A stretch of 64,000 nt of DNA from assembly GCA_030544215.1 (NCBI GenBank), contig JARZZO010000016.1:41376001-41440000 (forward strand). Reading direction: 5' to 3'. The position numbers and the translations under genes were made by a program. Below, piece after piece: positions 53,781 to 63,942 of this stretch (positions are counted from its first letter, which is position 1; each line of letters starts with the position of its first letter). Source of the DNA: Zantedeschia hybrid cultivar. Taxonomy: Eukaryota; Streptophyta; Magnoliopsida; Alismatales; Araceae. The notes beneath the pieces were generated by a model that saw only the letters and a list, made by a program, of their open reading frames with translations, had not been told where the DNA came from and searched no databases.

Positions 53781-56230
53781 CTAGCTTTCGGCATCATCGC
53801 CGTCCACATCAACAGGAGTCTGGCCGGGAGAAGCTTGGACCGGTTCAGCCGCGGCGCCTTCCGGAGAAGCCGGAGTTCTTTCAGCCTTGAGCCCTTGCCA
53901 CCAGGCCAAAAGCTCATCGCCTTCCTCGTCCATCGGGTAGCCGATGCCGGTCAAATCTGTGGTCGGGCACGCCTTCTGGGCGACAGCTAGCCCCAGATCG
54001 AACACGAACGACGCGGCCTGGACTCGGGCCTCCATTATCTCCTCGGCGAACTCCGGGCCTTCCTTATAGCTCGCCAAGGCTGTGCGAGTGACGTCTTCGG
54101 CTTCCTTGGCCCTGACCTCCAAATCCGCCTTCAGGGCCGATACCTCCTCGGCGTGGCGACGGCGCTCCTCGTCTTGCTCTTTGGCCTTGTCCTGGATCTT
54201 GGCCTTTAGAGATGCGACCTCGGCCAGGGACTTCTCCAGCTCCTTCTCAGCCTTCTTCTTGGCCTCAGAGGCAGTATGGATCACCCCCTTTTGCTCCTCC
54301 AGGTCAGCCCGCATCCGCGCATTGGCCCCGATGGGGACCTCGATGTTAGCCTCAAGATCGCGCTGCACCGAGGCCACTTTACCCGAGGCTAGCTGATCCG
54401 AAGCCTGGTCGATGTCCAGGAGCTTCTGCTGGATGGCGGCTTGGCGGTGAGCGAGAGCCCCGCACATGACCGCGGCCTACAACCGAAAGCAAGAAAGATA
54501 AGTTTTAAAGGAACTGAAGGAAGCAATGAGCAAAGATAAAGACGAAAGGGTTTTTTTTTTTACCTGGACGGCGTGCTGAACGCACTGCAAGGATAAGCCT
54601 TCCGAAGAAAGCTCCTTGATTTCGTCCCCGGCCATCGGCAGGGTCCAGCTGCGGACCAGACGAAGACACGTCTGGGAGTCCTCCAGACTCTCATCTGCGA
54701 AGACCCCCACGTCCGGGCGCCAGGGCTCATGCCCGTACTCCCGGGACATATGCGTCCCGGCTGCCCTGAAGGGAAAGGAAAGATTCTCCGTGCCGGCCCC
54801 GGTGGCTGAAGGAGAATCGCCCCTCGATGGTTCGGGAGGCGTCGAGAGCGGGGCGCCCCGTGCCACCACCGGCCTCTTGGCTGCCGGGACAGATTCCCTC
54901 TCGCTGGGATCTTCCGCCCGGCTCCTCTTTTCTGGTCGGCCGCTCCCTCTGGCAACCGACTTTCCCTTCTGCCGCTCTCTCTCGAGCGCAGCAGTGGCAA
55001 CGTGGCCTTCGACAGAAGCTGTCGTCTGCCTCGTAGCCCGGGCGCTAGGTGTCGCAACCCCTTCTGCCGTCCTCTCTTCCGCCGCCCGCGGTTGGGATGG
55101 TCGGGACTGTCCGGACTGCTTGGAGAGTCGACCTAGCAATCCCCGAAGTCCAAACATTTCTGCAAACAGAAAGAAAAAGGTTAGCAACGACTCATAATAT
55201 GCAACTTTCTTTGACTCAAAACCGACTTACCCCCGGCCACAGCTTCGGCGCCCTCTTCGGACGGAAGGGCTTCGGCCGGAGACTCGACTGCGGCAGTTCC
55301 CTCAGCCTCTCCCGGAATATCTTCAGAAGGAAGATAAGTGGAGACCCGAGCAGGAGAGAACGTCAGGTCCGGCCAAGCTCCCATCCGTATAAGCCTGTCC
55401 TCGTCCTCGAAGAGCTCCGCAATCTCGTACGGAGCCTCATCCTCGAGGAGGTGCACGATGTCGAGCTGCTCTGGGTTGAGAGAGGGTGGATCGGAGAGGC
55501 CCTCGGCCAAAGGCGCCCATTCGGTGGGGAAGGGCCACACACTCTTCTCCCCCTCCGAGAGAGAGATGAAAAGGAAGCCCTTCTTCCAGTAATGAATAGA
55601 CGAGGGCTTCCCGGAGAAAATACCCCGGCCAAAGCGAGGGACGAAGCAATACCAGCAAGAGTTCCCCTAAGGTTTTATCTTGAACAGATGGCGGAAGATG
55701 TTTACCGAGGGGTTGACTTCGAGATAAGAATTCAAAGCCAAGAAGGCGTAGACTGTCCGCCAAGAGTTTGGAAAGAGCTAGGATGGGGCTAGACCATAAA
55801 AGCTCAAGAAGTTTATAACGAAAGAATGAAGGGGAAGACAGAAGCCCGCCCGGAAGCTTTGCTCGTAAATGGACAAGCAACTCGGCCGGACGGAGTTAGC
55901 CCTGGTGTTCTTCCCGGGCCGAATGGGAACCATCCAAGACGGAATTTGGTAGTAGTTAGTGATAACCTTGATGGTATCGGTATCAAGGACACTAACTATA
56001 TCCGAAACCGTCTCGGCCGGGCGACGGCCAGAAGTAGAAGGCTGGGCTACAGCCGGAACGGATTCGGCTTCTGCAGCCGGAAGCATCTCCGCCTCATCCG
56101 CCATAGCAGAAGCAAAAGAATTCGAAGACAAAGAAGACTACAAGGAAGACTGGGGAGGTCTGGATTAAGAGCAAGAAGAACCGCCTTCGGCCGAAGAGCT
56201 ACTCTCGGTCGAAGGGGAGCAACTGGACAT
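53781..56230 (-). pseudogene. Antisense gene of element B: gypsy-type putative transposase / coiled coil, 3 exons
   Basis: Exon 1 56230-55231, exon 2 55159-54564 and exon 3 54476-53781 total 2292 nt, that is 764 codons in one frame. Intron 1 is GTAAGT...TTTGCAG (joining G+AA to GAA), intron 2 is GTAAAA...GTTGTAG (phase 0). About residues 90-230 carry RAGFCLPLHSFVINFLSFYG, FPNSWRTVYAFLALNSYLEV, WYCFVPRFGRG and SIHYWKKGFLFISL, resembling the 'putative gypsy-type transposase' family (PF04195) found in plant retrotransposons; no enzymatic role is proven. Exon 2 is basic and Ser/Pro-rich; exon 3 is a long coiled coil. Four in-frame stops occur in exon 1 (56165, 56138, 55778, 55667). The gene converges on pol. 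Confidence 0.8.
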
Positions 56231-56495
56231 GAAGAATCACATAACGGAGGAGAACTGAGGCTTACCCTCATAGAAAGGTCTTCCCGATAGCTAACAGTCT
56301 CCCCGGCGATAGAGGATCCCCCGGCGATGATTCCCGGCGACAAAGAACTCTCCAGCAACGGACAAGGCGCCCTCAAAACACCCACGATGGCTCGCTCTTC
56401 GCCGGTCAAGCAGGAACGCTTGGAGAAGCCACTCGCAGGGAAGCACAGGCGCAAGGGGAGAAGAAAGCGGAACAGTGCCCAGGGGAGGAGGGTTA

Positions 56496-56503
56496 GTATT
56501 TAT
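56496..56503 (-). promoter_or_regulatory. TATA box of the antisense gene of element B
   Basis: TATAAATA on -, 266 bp before the presumed start codon (56230). The transcript would begin about 30 bp downstream, in CTCCTCCCCTGGG. Confidence 0.6.
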
Positions 56504-57170
56504 AGGAAAACTTGAGGGGATCCGGTGCCGAATCAACGGCCGAGATCTTCCCTCTCTTCGGCACCGCTCTGCTCGGATGCGCGACACGTGCCCCGTCCTT
56601 CGCCATGATGACAAGCGGGTTGCCGGATCGAGAGGAGGCAATCGACGACCAGGCGCGGCCTAACCCTTCGGCTGTTCGTCCGGATGCTCACCACGTGTTC
56701 CGATCCTCGTACCATAAGCGGAAGAGATGGCGATCCGGGTGAAGTCTTGGGCAAAGAGCCGAAGTGAATCGCAATCCGCGTGATCACTATTAACGGCTGA
56801 GATCCTTTTGCACTTTCGGCGAACCGGCCGGATGCGCAACACGTGTCCTGTGTTTTTTATGACACGATCGTTAAGGTGGGAAGCATGAGATCTTTCTTTC
56901 CCTTGTCAGTTGTCTCGATATACTCAAGTACTCGCCCCTTCGCAACTGGGGACGAAAGCATCCATCACCGAGTCTTGGCCTGAGACGAAGGGGTCTACGA
57001 CAAGGTCCCGGCTTGAGACGAAGGTGTTTTTCACCGGCCCTCGGCCGACCCAAGGCATAGCTTCTCGAAAACGGAACAAAGCAGAGGTTTTAAACGAAGC
57101 TCGTACCAATTTGCACTCCCGAAAAAGCTTCAGACTTTACTCTCGCCGTCCCATGAAATAGAGAACGACA
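56504..57170. other. Upstream region of the antisense gene in element B
   Basis: No gene is seen. GC-rich, with two similar segments (ACGGCCGAGATC at about 56538 and ACGGCTGAGATC at about 56793, each followed by an ACACGTG- or ACGTGTCC-type block). It may be promoter sequence of the antisense gene. Confidence 0.4.
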
Positions 57171-57186
57171 AGAGTAGGGGGCTATG
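57171..57186 (+). other. Polypurine tract region of element B
   Basis: AGAGTAGGGGGCTATG directly precedes the 3' LTR start TGATGGGGG. Confidence 0.6.
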
Positions 57187-57712
57187 TGATGGGGGAGAAT
57201 CTAATTCGGCCCATTAAAACAGCCCAAACGCTGGGATCAGCCCAACAGCAGTAGCAGTTGAGGCCCATTGGCAGCCTTCGGCCCGTTAGCGGTCCAGCAG
57301 CCCTCGGCCCAACTACAGCCCAGTGGTCCTCGGCCCATCAGCGGCCCAGCAGCCTTCGGCCCATCAGCGGTCCAGCGGCCCTCGGCCCAGTAGGCTTTAG
57401 CCCACTAAGCGGCATCCGGCCCAACAGCAGCCCCCCCCCCCCCCTTCGGCCCAGTAGCTGTATCCGGCCCACTCCGGTGGGAGGGTTAGGCGCTATGGCA
57501 GTTTATCAGTAAACCAAAACATAGTCCTATATCGGTTGACACCACTAAGCAACCTCTATCCTCCGCTATAAATACACGGCTATTTATTACCAAAGGTATG
57601 TCTTCTAAACCAAGGACAACAGTCCAAAAGCATTAAAGCTACCTCTTCTTTCTTCCCTTCTGAATCGAATCTTCTTCAGAAGCTAACTTAGCCGTCGGAG
57701 AGGGTTCCTTTG
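57187..57712 (+). mobile_element. 3' LTR of element B, first part
   Basis: It matches 38320-38847. It has the same GGCCCA array and TATA box (57567-57574). It is interrupted after CTTTG (57708-57712) by the solo LTR. Confidence 0.95.
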
Positions 57713-60423
57713 TGTAACGACCCGCCATCCTATGACCGGAGACCCGGTCACTAAATGGATGTCGGCCCATTAACTGCGGGTTCACACCCGGATCTCACAC
57801 AACACATCTGGAGGAGTAAGTGCTAAACAAGGCTAAATATAACAATCGCACGGACTACAAAGGTAAACGAGTGCGCAGAAGGGAAAATAATAATGTCCGT
57901 ATACAGTCCAACAATAATAACATGTCCAACAAGTTAAATAAGTACAGGCAGAAGGAAAGTACAACAACATCGGGGCATACCGCGGGAACTAAGACAGCTG
58001 CTGGTCCGCACACCAAGAAGACACCACGCTCCCGCTCGCCACGAGGTCCACACCTGAAACCGCAGGGAGTGAGCCACACCAGAACTAGGCTCAGTAGGGA
58101 TCATCCGATCCCTTGCCTCCCACTCACACACCCACAAGTGTAACAACACAGATATGAAGCAAATTAAGTAAAGCAGTAAACATAGCACCCAACTCAGGTA
58201 TGAAACGCACGATAAGCAGTGTAGCGAGAACAGTTCTAAGCAACTCGAAGAACCCAACACAGAGTCACGTCTCACAACCGAAGTCCACAAGGCGACTAAA
58301 CCACACAGTCGACCGAAGTCAAACGTCGCCTCCCAACACTACCACCACTGCTCACGCCTGTCCACCCCTACAGTGTTCCGGGGCACTGTAGGGTGAGGCA
58401 GTGAGCCAAACTAGGACTAGCTGGAACCAGTGTACCGCCACTGCCAGCTACGTGTGCACACAAGCAGTCTAGACTACTGTCCTACCCACCGGATTGCCTC
58501 CACGCTAGGCCTTAGCGCTTCAGGAGGGCCCTGGGGACCGGCGAACCCCCGTCAAGCCGAAGCTACAGGAACTACCCACAACCCTAACCTCCCGGGCTGC
58601 GTCAGGCCAAAGGGCTAAGGGTACCACTCGTAACCTTGATCAAAGGTCACATCAGGCCCAGTGGCTACAGGGGTAAAACAACTCCACAACCAGCTCCACA
58701 GCAAGAAACGCGCCAGAAGCTGCCACGACAAACAGGGAAACCCGACCCGCTGAGGCCAAGCAGCAACCCCTCGGATAGCACACCAGCTACTCCGGCCCGA
58801 CGGGCTCAAGGTGGTTCTGCTTTCCTCAGCCAAAGGTAAACCACAACATGTACCCCTCCTCCCACCGGTACGGCACAATGCCTCACAGACACCATGACCC
58901 TGTCCCCATCGGTCCATGGTGACAACGTAAACCACAGTCATATCGATCCACAGTCGTATAAGCACACACACACACATATCATGCTGTAATTCCATTCACA
59001 CAGAAGTCCTCAGTCTCAGTGTACAACGTAAAACATGCCTTAGAACCGCCAACAGTGAAACACAAGCTAAAACCAGCACCAAGACAGTTCTGCCTTGAAT
59101 CGCGTCGACCGGAGTCGACGCCATTCAAGTCCCTTAGACAGGTTTACTTAAAGTCAGATTATTCCTTGAAACGCGTCGTCATAGGGAGACGCCCTTTAAA
59201 ACGCGTCCGGGTCCACAGACGCCATTCACACCGAAATTCCAGATTTACAGATCCTCACTCGGGGCGATTTCCTGCCTAAATGGCGTCATGATGGCTCGAC
59301 GTCCTTCCGAAAGGCGTCGTCCATCCATGACGTCATTTAGCGCCAGAACCCCTACTCGAAAAACCTCAAACAAGGAGGTTTCTGCCCTAAAAGGCATCGT
59401 ACTGCCCTGACGCCCTTCTGAAAGGCGTCGACCAAGCACGACGCCGTTTAGCGCCAGAAACCTGGTTCCCTGGTTCGAACCGAGGGTTTCTCCCTTAATC
59501 CCAAGCACCCCGAAAAGCCCCAAAACCAAAGGGGGAAGAAGAGAAATCCAACCATCACAAGCATGCTACGAAACCACGTTCACAAGCACCGCCATTCCCA
59601 CAAGGAATCCCCCTAAACATGCTCAATCTAGCCCCAAACACGTCACATCACGCCAAGAAACATACGAGCAATACATGCAAGGTTCGTCCCCCTACCGGTT
59701 CTTGAACTCCTCCAAGCTCCTCGCCGCAGACCCGCCGCACCGCAGACCGCCGCCGGTACCCTCGAGGACGCCGCCACTCCGCCGGGACGTCGGCCGCCGT
59801 CCGGAGAAAGGAACGCCACGAAGGAGGTGGTAGAGGTAGAGGTGAGAGGTAGGGAGGCTATGGAGTGATGGAAGAGGAAGAAGAGGAGGGGAAGGGAGGA
59901 AGGAGGGCGGAGAGGGAGCGGAGAGGCGAGGAGAGAGAGTGTGGAGGCGAAAAGTGAGGGAAAGAAGGGGAGGCTCGCGGGGTCAATCCGAATCCAGCTA
60001 AAACGCGTCGATCAAGGCAGACGCCATTCAGTCTGACAGGACAGCCGTACTGACAGCGCTCTGAAACGCGTCGCTCACCGTGGACGCCGTTCAGACGATG
60101 CGACAGGCCGTACTGACAACGCTCTGGCGCCGTGCCCTGACATCGCAGATGTCGCAGTCTGAATCGCGTCGACCAATCTGGACGCCGTTCAGACGAAGTG
60201 ACAGGGGCCGTACTCTCGCGGCCCGAAAACCGCCCACGTGGCGCACACGTGGCACACCAAGCAGCAGACCTAAATGGCGTCCACACACCCTGACGCCTTT
60301 TGAACGGCGTCGAGCAGTACTGACGCCATTCAGTCAGAAATCTCAAGACCCCTCCAGGGTCCAAACCAGGGGATCCGACCCGAACCCGACCCGAATACAG
60401 AACCCGAAACTTCAGTCCTTACA
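57713..60423 (-). mobile_element. Solo Tekay-like LTR (2711 bp), CTTTG target duplication
   Basis: On + it begins TGTAACGACCCGCC and ends TTCAGTCCTTACA. It is the reverse complement of the LTR family at 959-3473. CTTTG occurs on both sides (57708-57712 and 60424-60428), and the host LTR reads straight through in the 5' copy (38847). No internal sequence is left. Frames inside are not genes. Confidence 0.95.
59096..60333. promoter_or_regulatory. Dyad arrays in the solo LTR (12 modules)
   Basis: Clusters at 59096-59451 (7 modules) and 60000-60333 (5 modules), all with 10-bp spacers. They correspond in reverse to arrays 2 and 1 of the LTR at 959-3473. Spacers differ much more than arms between the two LTRs. 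Confidence 0.7.
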
Positions 60424-60769
60424 CTTTGGGCCGAAGCCCGGGACTCCTACTGACCGGTTCTTCTTCTTCTTCCTCCTTCTGCAGGGGCTTCGGTTTGAAT
60501 CGTCGCCGACCTCTCCGAGTCGGTCTCGGCCGCCGATCTCGGGTTTTCTCCCCCCGGTCTCGACGCCTTTCACAGGCTAGTCCGCCTCGGCCGAAGGAGT
60601 CTCGGCTTCGCTCCGAGCGAGCCTTCACCCGGGTACCTCTCGGCCTCAGATCCTGGGCCCCGTCTCCGCCCTCGTCTCGTCCCGGATCCTCGTCGGTCCT
60701 CTTCATCAATCCGATCCAATTTCGGATTCCAGTCTCAGAATCCGACCGTGGTAAGCTTCGGCAACATCA
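60424..60769 (+). mobile_element. 3' LTR of element B, second part
   Basis: It resumes with CTTTGGGCCGAAG and ends GGCAACATCA, followed by the CCTAT target duplication. Confidence 0.9.
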
Positions 60770-61314
60770 CCTATTATCCGTTAGGGTTCGGTGATTTTCA
60801 CTTTTACGGGATATTTAACGACCTTGCGCTCCCTTTTCATTTGATTTTGTGGCCTTTTGAGATGACGTTTGTAATGTTGAGCGGCCTTTTGTTTCTGTTT
60901 GCTTTTTTGCCTTGCTTTTTCTTTTGCTTTTTTTTGTTATAGGGCGGATCTCCCCCTTTTTTTTTCATGACGACCTCCTACTAAGATGGCGGGTATTTTC
61001 AATTGCCTATTCTAAACTTCGTTCCGACACCGTGGGCCGAGAGCAAAACATAAGTTTTCTTTTGAAAAGAATGAGTTGTACTTTTCAACTTTTAGTCAAA
61101 CTTTCGGTATTCCTCAAACTTCACATCTCTTGTTACTCACGAACCAAACGTGTTTGTGTGCAATAATGCGTTTAAATTAGATTATCAAAGATTAATAAGA
61201 AAATTTGAGTTTTCAAATTTTCAAACTCCACTGGTCCTTGCACCAAGTTGATTGACTCATTAACTAAGGATAGTACTTCTTCATATATAAACCATCCCAG
61301 GGATGAGTTAACTC
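60770..61314 (-). other. 3' non-coding region of element A copy 2, second part
   Basis: Homologous in reverse to 5637-6080 of copy 1. No gene. Starts with the right-hand CCTAT target duplication of element B. Confidence 0.7.
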
Positions 61315-62400
61315 TTACCCTTCTACATTAACTAAATGATAGGCATTACCAGGAAAAGCATACGAGATAACATACGGTCCTTCCCAGTTGGGTTGGAGCT
61401 TAGAGCACGGACCACCAAGTTTTACAAAGATTCTTTTAACAATCATTTCACCAACTTTAAACTTTCGTTCAATGACTTTCTTTTGATAAAAACGTGCTAA
61501 TCTGTTTTGATATACTCGTGCATGATTGGCAGCTGACCATCTTTTCTCGTCTAAAAGTTTCAATTGAGCTAGGAGTGTTGAGCGGTGCTCATCAATGAAA
61601 AACTCCTTATTCAACTATACTCTTAATGACGAGATGAGAATTTCGTATGGAACTACCGCCTCCATTACAAATGTTAAGGAATACGGAGTCTGCCCAGTGG
61701 GCATACGGATTTGAAGTTCAGTATGCCCATAGAGCCTCAATCAGTTTCTCTGGCCAGTCTATGAATTTATTAGATTTACACGTCTTCTTGATGATTTTTA
61801 TCAAAGTCTTATTTGTTACCTCTGCTTGGCCATTGCCATGCGGATAATATGGGGACAAATGATGCAATGCAATTTTATACATCTTGCAGAGGTCCTTCAG
61901 CTCTTATGATATGAACTGTGGTCCATTGTCGGTGACGATGGTGCTTGGAACTCTGAATCTTGTGATGATATTATTCATGATAAACTTGCAAACTGTAAAC
62001 ACTTTGACTTCCGCATAAGCTTCGGCTTCTGCCTACTTTGTGAAATATTTCGTTGTCGTGAGAATGAAGGATTTCTATTTAATGCCGGAATTAGGATCAC
62101 CGAGAGGTCCAATGATGTCGAAAGCCCACATGGAGAAAGGCCATGGGGAGGAAACAGGATGAAGTGAAGATGCAAGGGAAATGGATCTTGTCGACATGAA
62201 GTTGTCACTTAGCACACCTACGGACATACCCTATACAGTCTTTTTCCATGGTTGGCCAATAGAATTCTTGTCTAAGGATCTTCTTTGATAACATATGTCC
62301 ATTAACGTGGCCACCATAGACCCCAGCATGAGCTCCTTCTATAACCTTCCAAACTTCATCTTCGTCCAAGCATCTCAGGAGGATACCGTCAAAACCTCAT
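61315..62400 (-). pseudogene. Integrase of element A, copy 2
   Basis: Read from right to left: FDGILLRCLDEDEVWKVIEG at about 62390, the zinc-site region GAHAGVYGGH and CAK with its second Cys lost to a TGA, then fragments of the core in other frames, and an open C-terminal part at 61614-61315 with RLARFYQKKVIERKFKVGE and PNWEGPYV. Several frameshifts and stops are present. It is clearly the same gene as 4468-5636 but more decayed. Confidence 0.8.
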
Positions 62401-63598
62401 TTATAAAGCGCTCCTCCAACTAGAGTGTATCTCTGAGCAACTCTCCTGATAGCCCTCTTCTCCTCAGCTATGGCTTCTTCAGGATACGACTGATCTTCAC
62501 AATATTTGGCAATCTCAAAATACCATAGTTTCTCTTCATCTCCCATCTCTTCTTGCAACTCCAATAGCATGATTTCTCGCTTCTCCATGATATCTCCATC
62601 TCTAACCTTCCTCAGCAACTTCTCTTTAGTCCTGAAGAAAGAGGAGTCTTTCACGGCAGGTGAGAGATGCCTATGGACGATGCATATTCGGATTGTTTGC
62701 TGATTGAAAATTTCAGGGATGATGCGAGAGAAGATAGAGCGTCGGCTAAGATATTCTGATTCCGAGGAACATAAACGAAGATCAATTTAGTGAAAAGCTT
62801 AGCATAAGTAGAAATGAGTTCTTGGTAAGGCTTGAGTTTAGGATCAAGAGTTTGGTACTTGGTGAGCACTTGGCGAAGGATCAGCTGACTATTACCTACA
62901 ATCCTGAGTTTGGTGGCACCATGTAAATGAGCGGCCTCAAGACCGGCTAGAAGAGCCTCATATTCGGCGATATTGTTGGTGATAGGGAAGTCAAGGTGAA
63001 AGGCTTGTGGAATGGTGACACCTTCAGGTGATAGCAGAACAATGCCGATACCCTTACCATGAGAGTTCAGAGCTCCGTCAAAATGCAGAGTCCACATATC
63101 ATCTTTGATTCTGTCAATAGACATTAGTTCCTCATCCGGAAACTCCGATCGGACTAGATCAAAACGAGAAAGTGGGTGATGAGCAAGATGTTCAGCGATG
63201 ATATGGCCTTTGATTGCTTTCTGCTGAATGTAGATGATATCAAATTGAGATGGAAAGCTTTGCCATCGTGCTAATCGATTGATGAGGACATATTTTTCAA
63301 GGAGGAACTTGATTGGATTCATCCTAGCGATGAGATGGACTTCATGAGCCAAAAAATAATGCTTCAGCTTCTGAACTACCCAGACCAATGCAGCATAGGT
63401 CTTCTCCATCGTTGTGTATCTCTGCTCTGCAGGGTTGAGAAGTTTAGAGAAATAATAGGCTGCCCTCTCTTTCCCTTCTTCATCCTCTTGTGCTAGGACA
63501 GCCCCCACCGCATCATCCAGGATAGAAATATAAAGAATCAAAAGTTTGTCCGGAGATGATGATCTCAAGACAGGAAGACTTGCTAGATATTTCTTCAA
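62397..63598 (-). pseudogene. Element A RNase H and archaeal-type RNase H
   Basis: 63598-62651 is open for 315 codons. The first part (LILYISILDDAVGAVLAQED, AAYYFSKLLNPAEQRYTTME, KTYAALVWVV) is the Ty3-type RNase H. The second (LHFDGALNSHGKGIGIVLL, NNIAEYEALLAGLEAAH, IVGNSQLILRQV, NILADALSSLAS) is the second RNase H of the Tat lineage; the usual Asp of the last active-site block is Asn here. An overlapping frame (62654-62397) gives the linker into integrase. The tandem RNase H arrangement places A in the Tat lineage. Confidence 0.85.
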
Positions 63599-63942
63599 TC
63601 CATCGAAGGCCTCCTGATACTTATCGTCCCAATCAAACTTGACTCCCGGCTTAGTAAGCTCGTAAACGGCTTACATCTTTGTGAGTGCTGGGAGACAAAA
63701 CGACGAATAAACTGTAATCTCCTGATCAATCCTCTCAATTCTTACAAATTTCGGAGAGGTGGCATCTCTCTGATAGCCTTGGCTTTGTTGGGATCGATGT
63801 CAATGCCTCGTTTGCTCACGATGAATCCTAACAATTTCCCTAATGATACACCAAATATGTACTTTTTGGGATTCATCTTCAGTTGATATTCTCTTGATCT
63901 TTCTAGGACTCTCGCTAAGACTCTTGCATGTTCAATCTTGAT
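63599..63942 (-). pseudogene. C-terminal reverse transcriptase fragment of element A copy 2
   Basis: Frames on - read ARVLARVLERSREYQLKMNP, GKLLGFIVSKRGIDIDPNKA and LQFIRRFVSQHSQRCKPF, the thumb side of RT that follows the YxDD site. A few frameshifts separate it from RNase H. The catalytic part is missing because the homology breaks at 63942. Confidence 0.75.

Larger units (their letters stand above)
38320..60769 (+). mobile_element. Element B: complete Tat-lineage Ty3/gypsy element with nested insertions
   Basis: TGATGGGGGAG at 38320 and CATCA at 60769 are the outer ends, flanked by the perfect target duplication CCTAT (38315-38319 and 60770-60774). Flanks join exactly as in the uninterrupted copy 1 of element A (about 6070-6090). 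Without insertions the LTRs are 865 and 867 bp. The order is 5' LTR, primer site, gag, protease, RT, RNase H, second (archaeal-type) RNase H, integrase, tandem repeats, antisense gene (- strand), purine tract, 3' LTR. A copia element sits in the 5' LTR and a solo LTR in the 3' LTR. Confidence 0.95.

Noticed and set aside
57820..58995. Several open frames that might be a host gene
   Set aside because: They fall inside the solo LTR at 57713-60423, whose ends and target duplication are clear, and show no protein motif.
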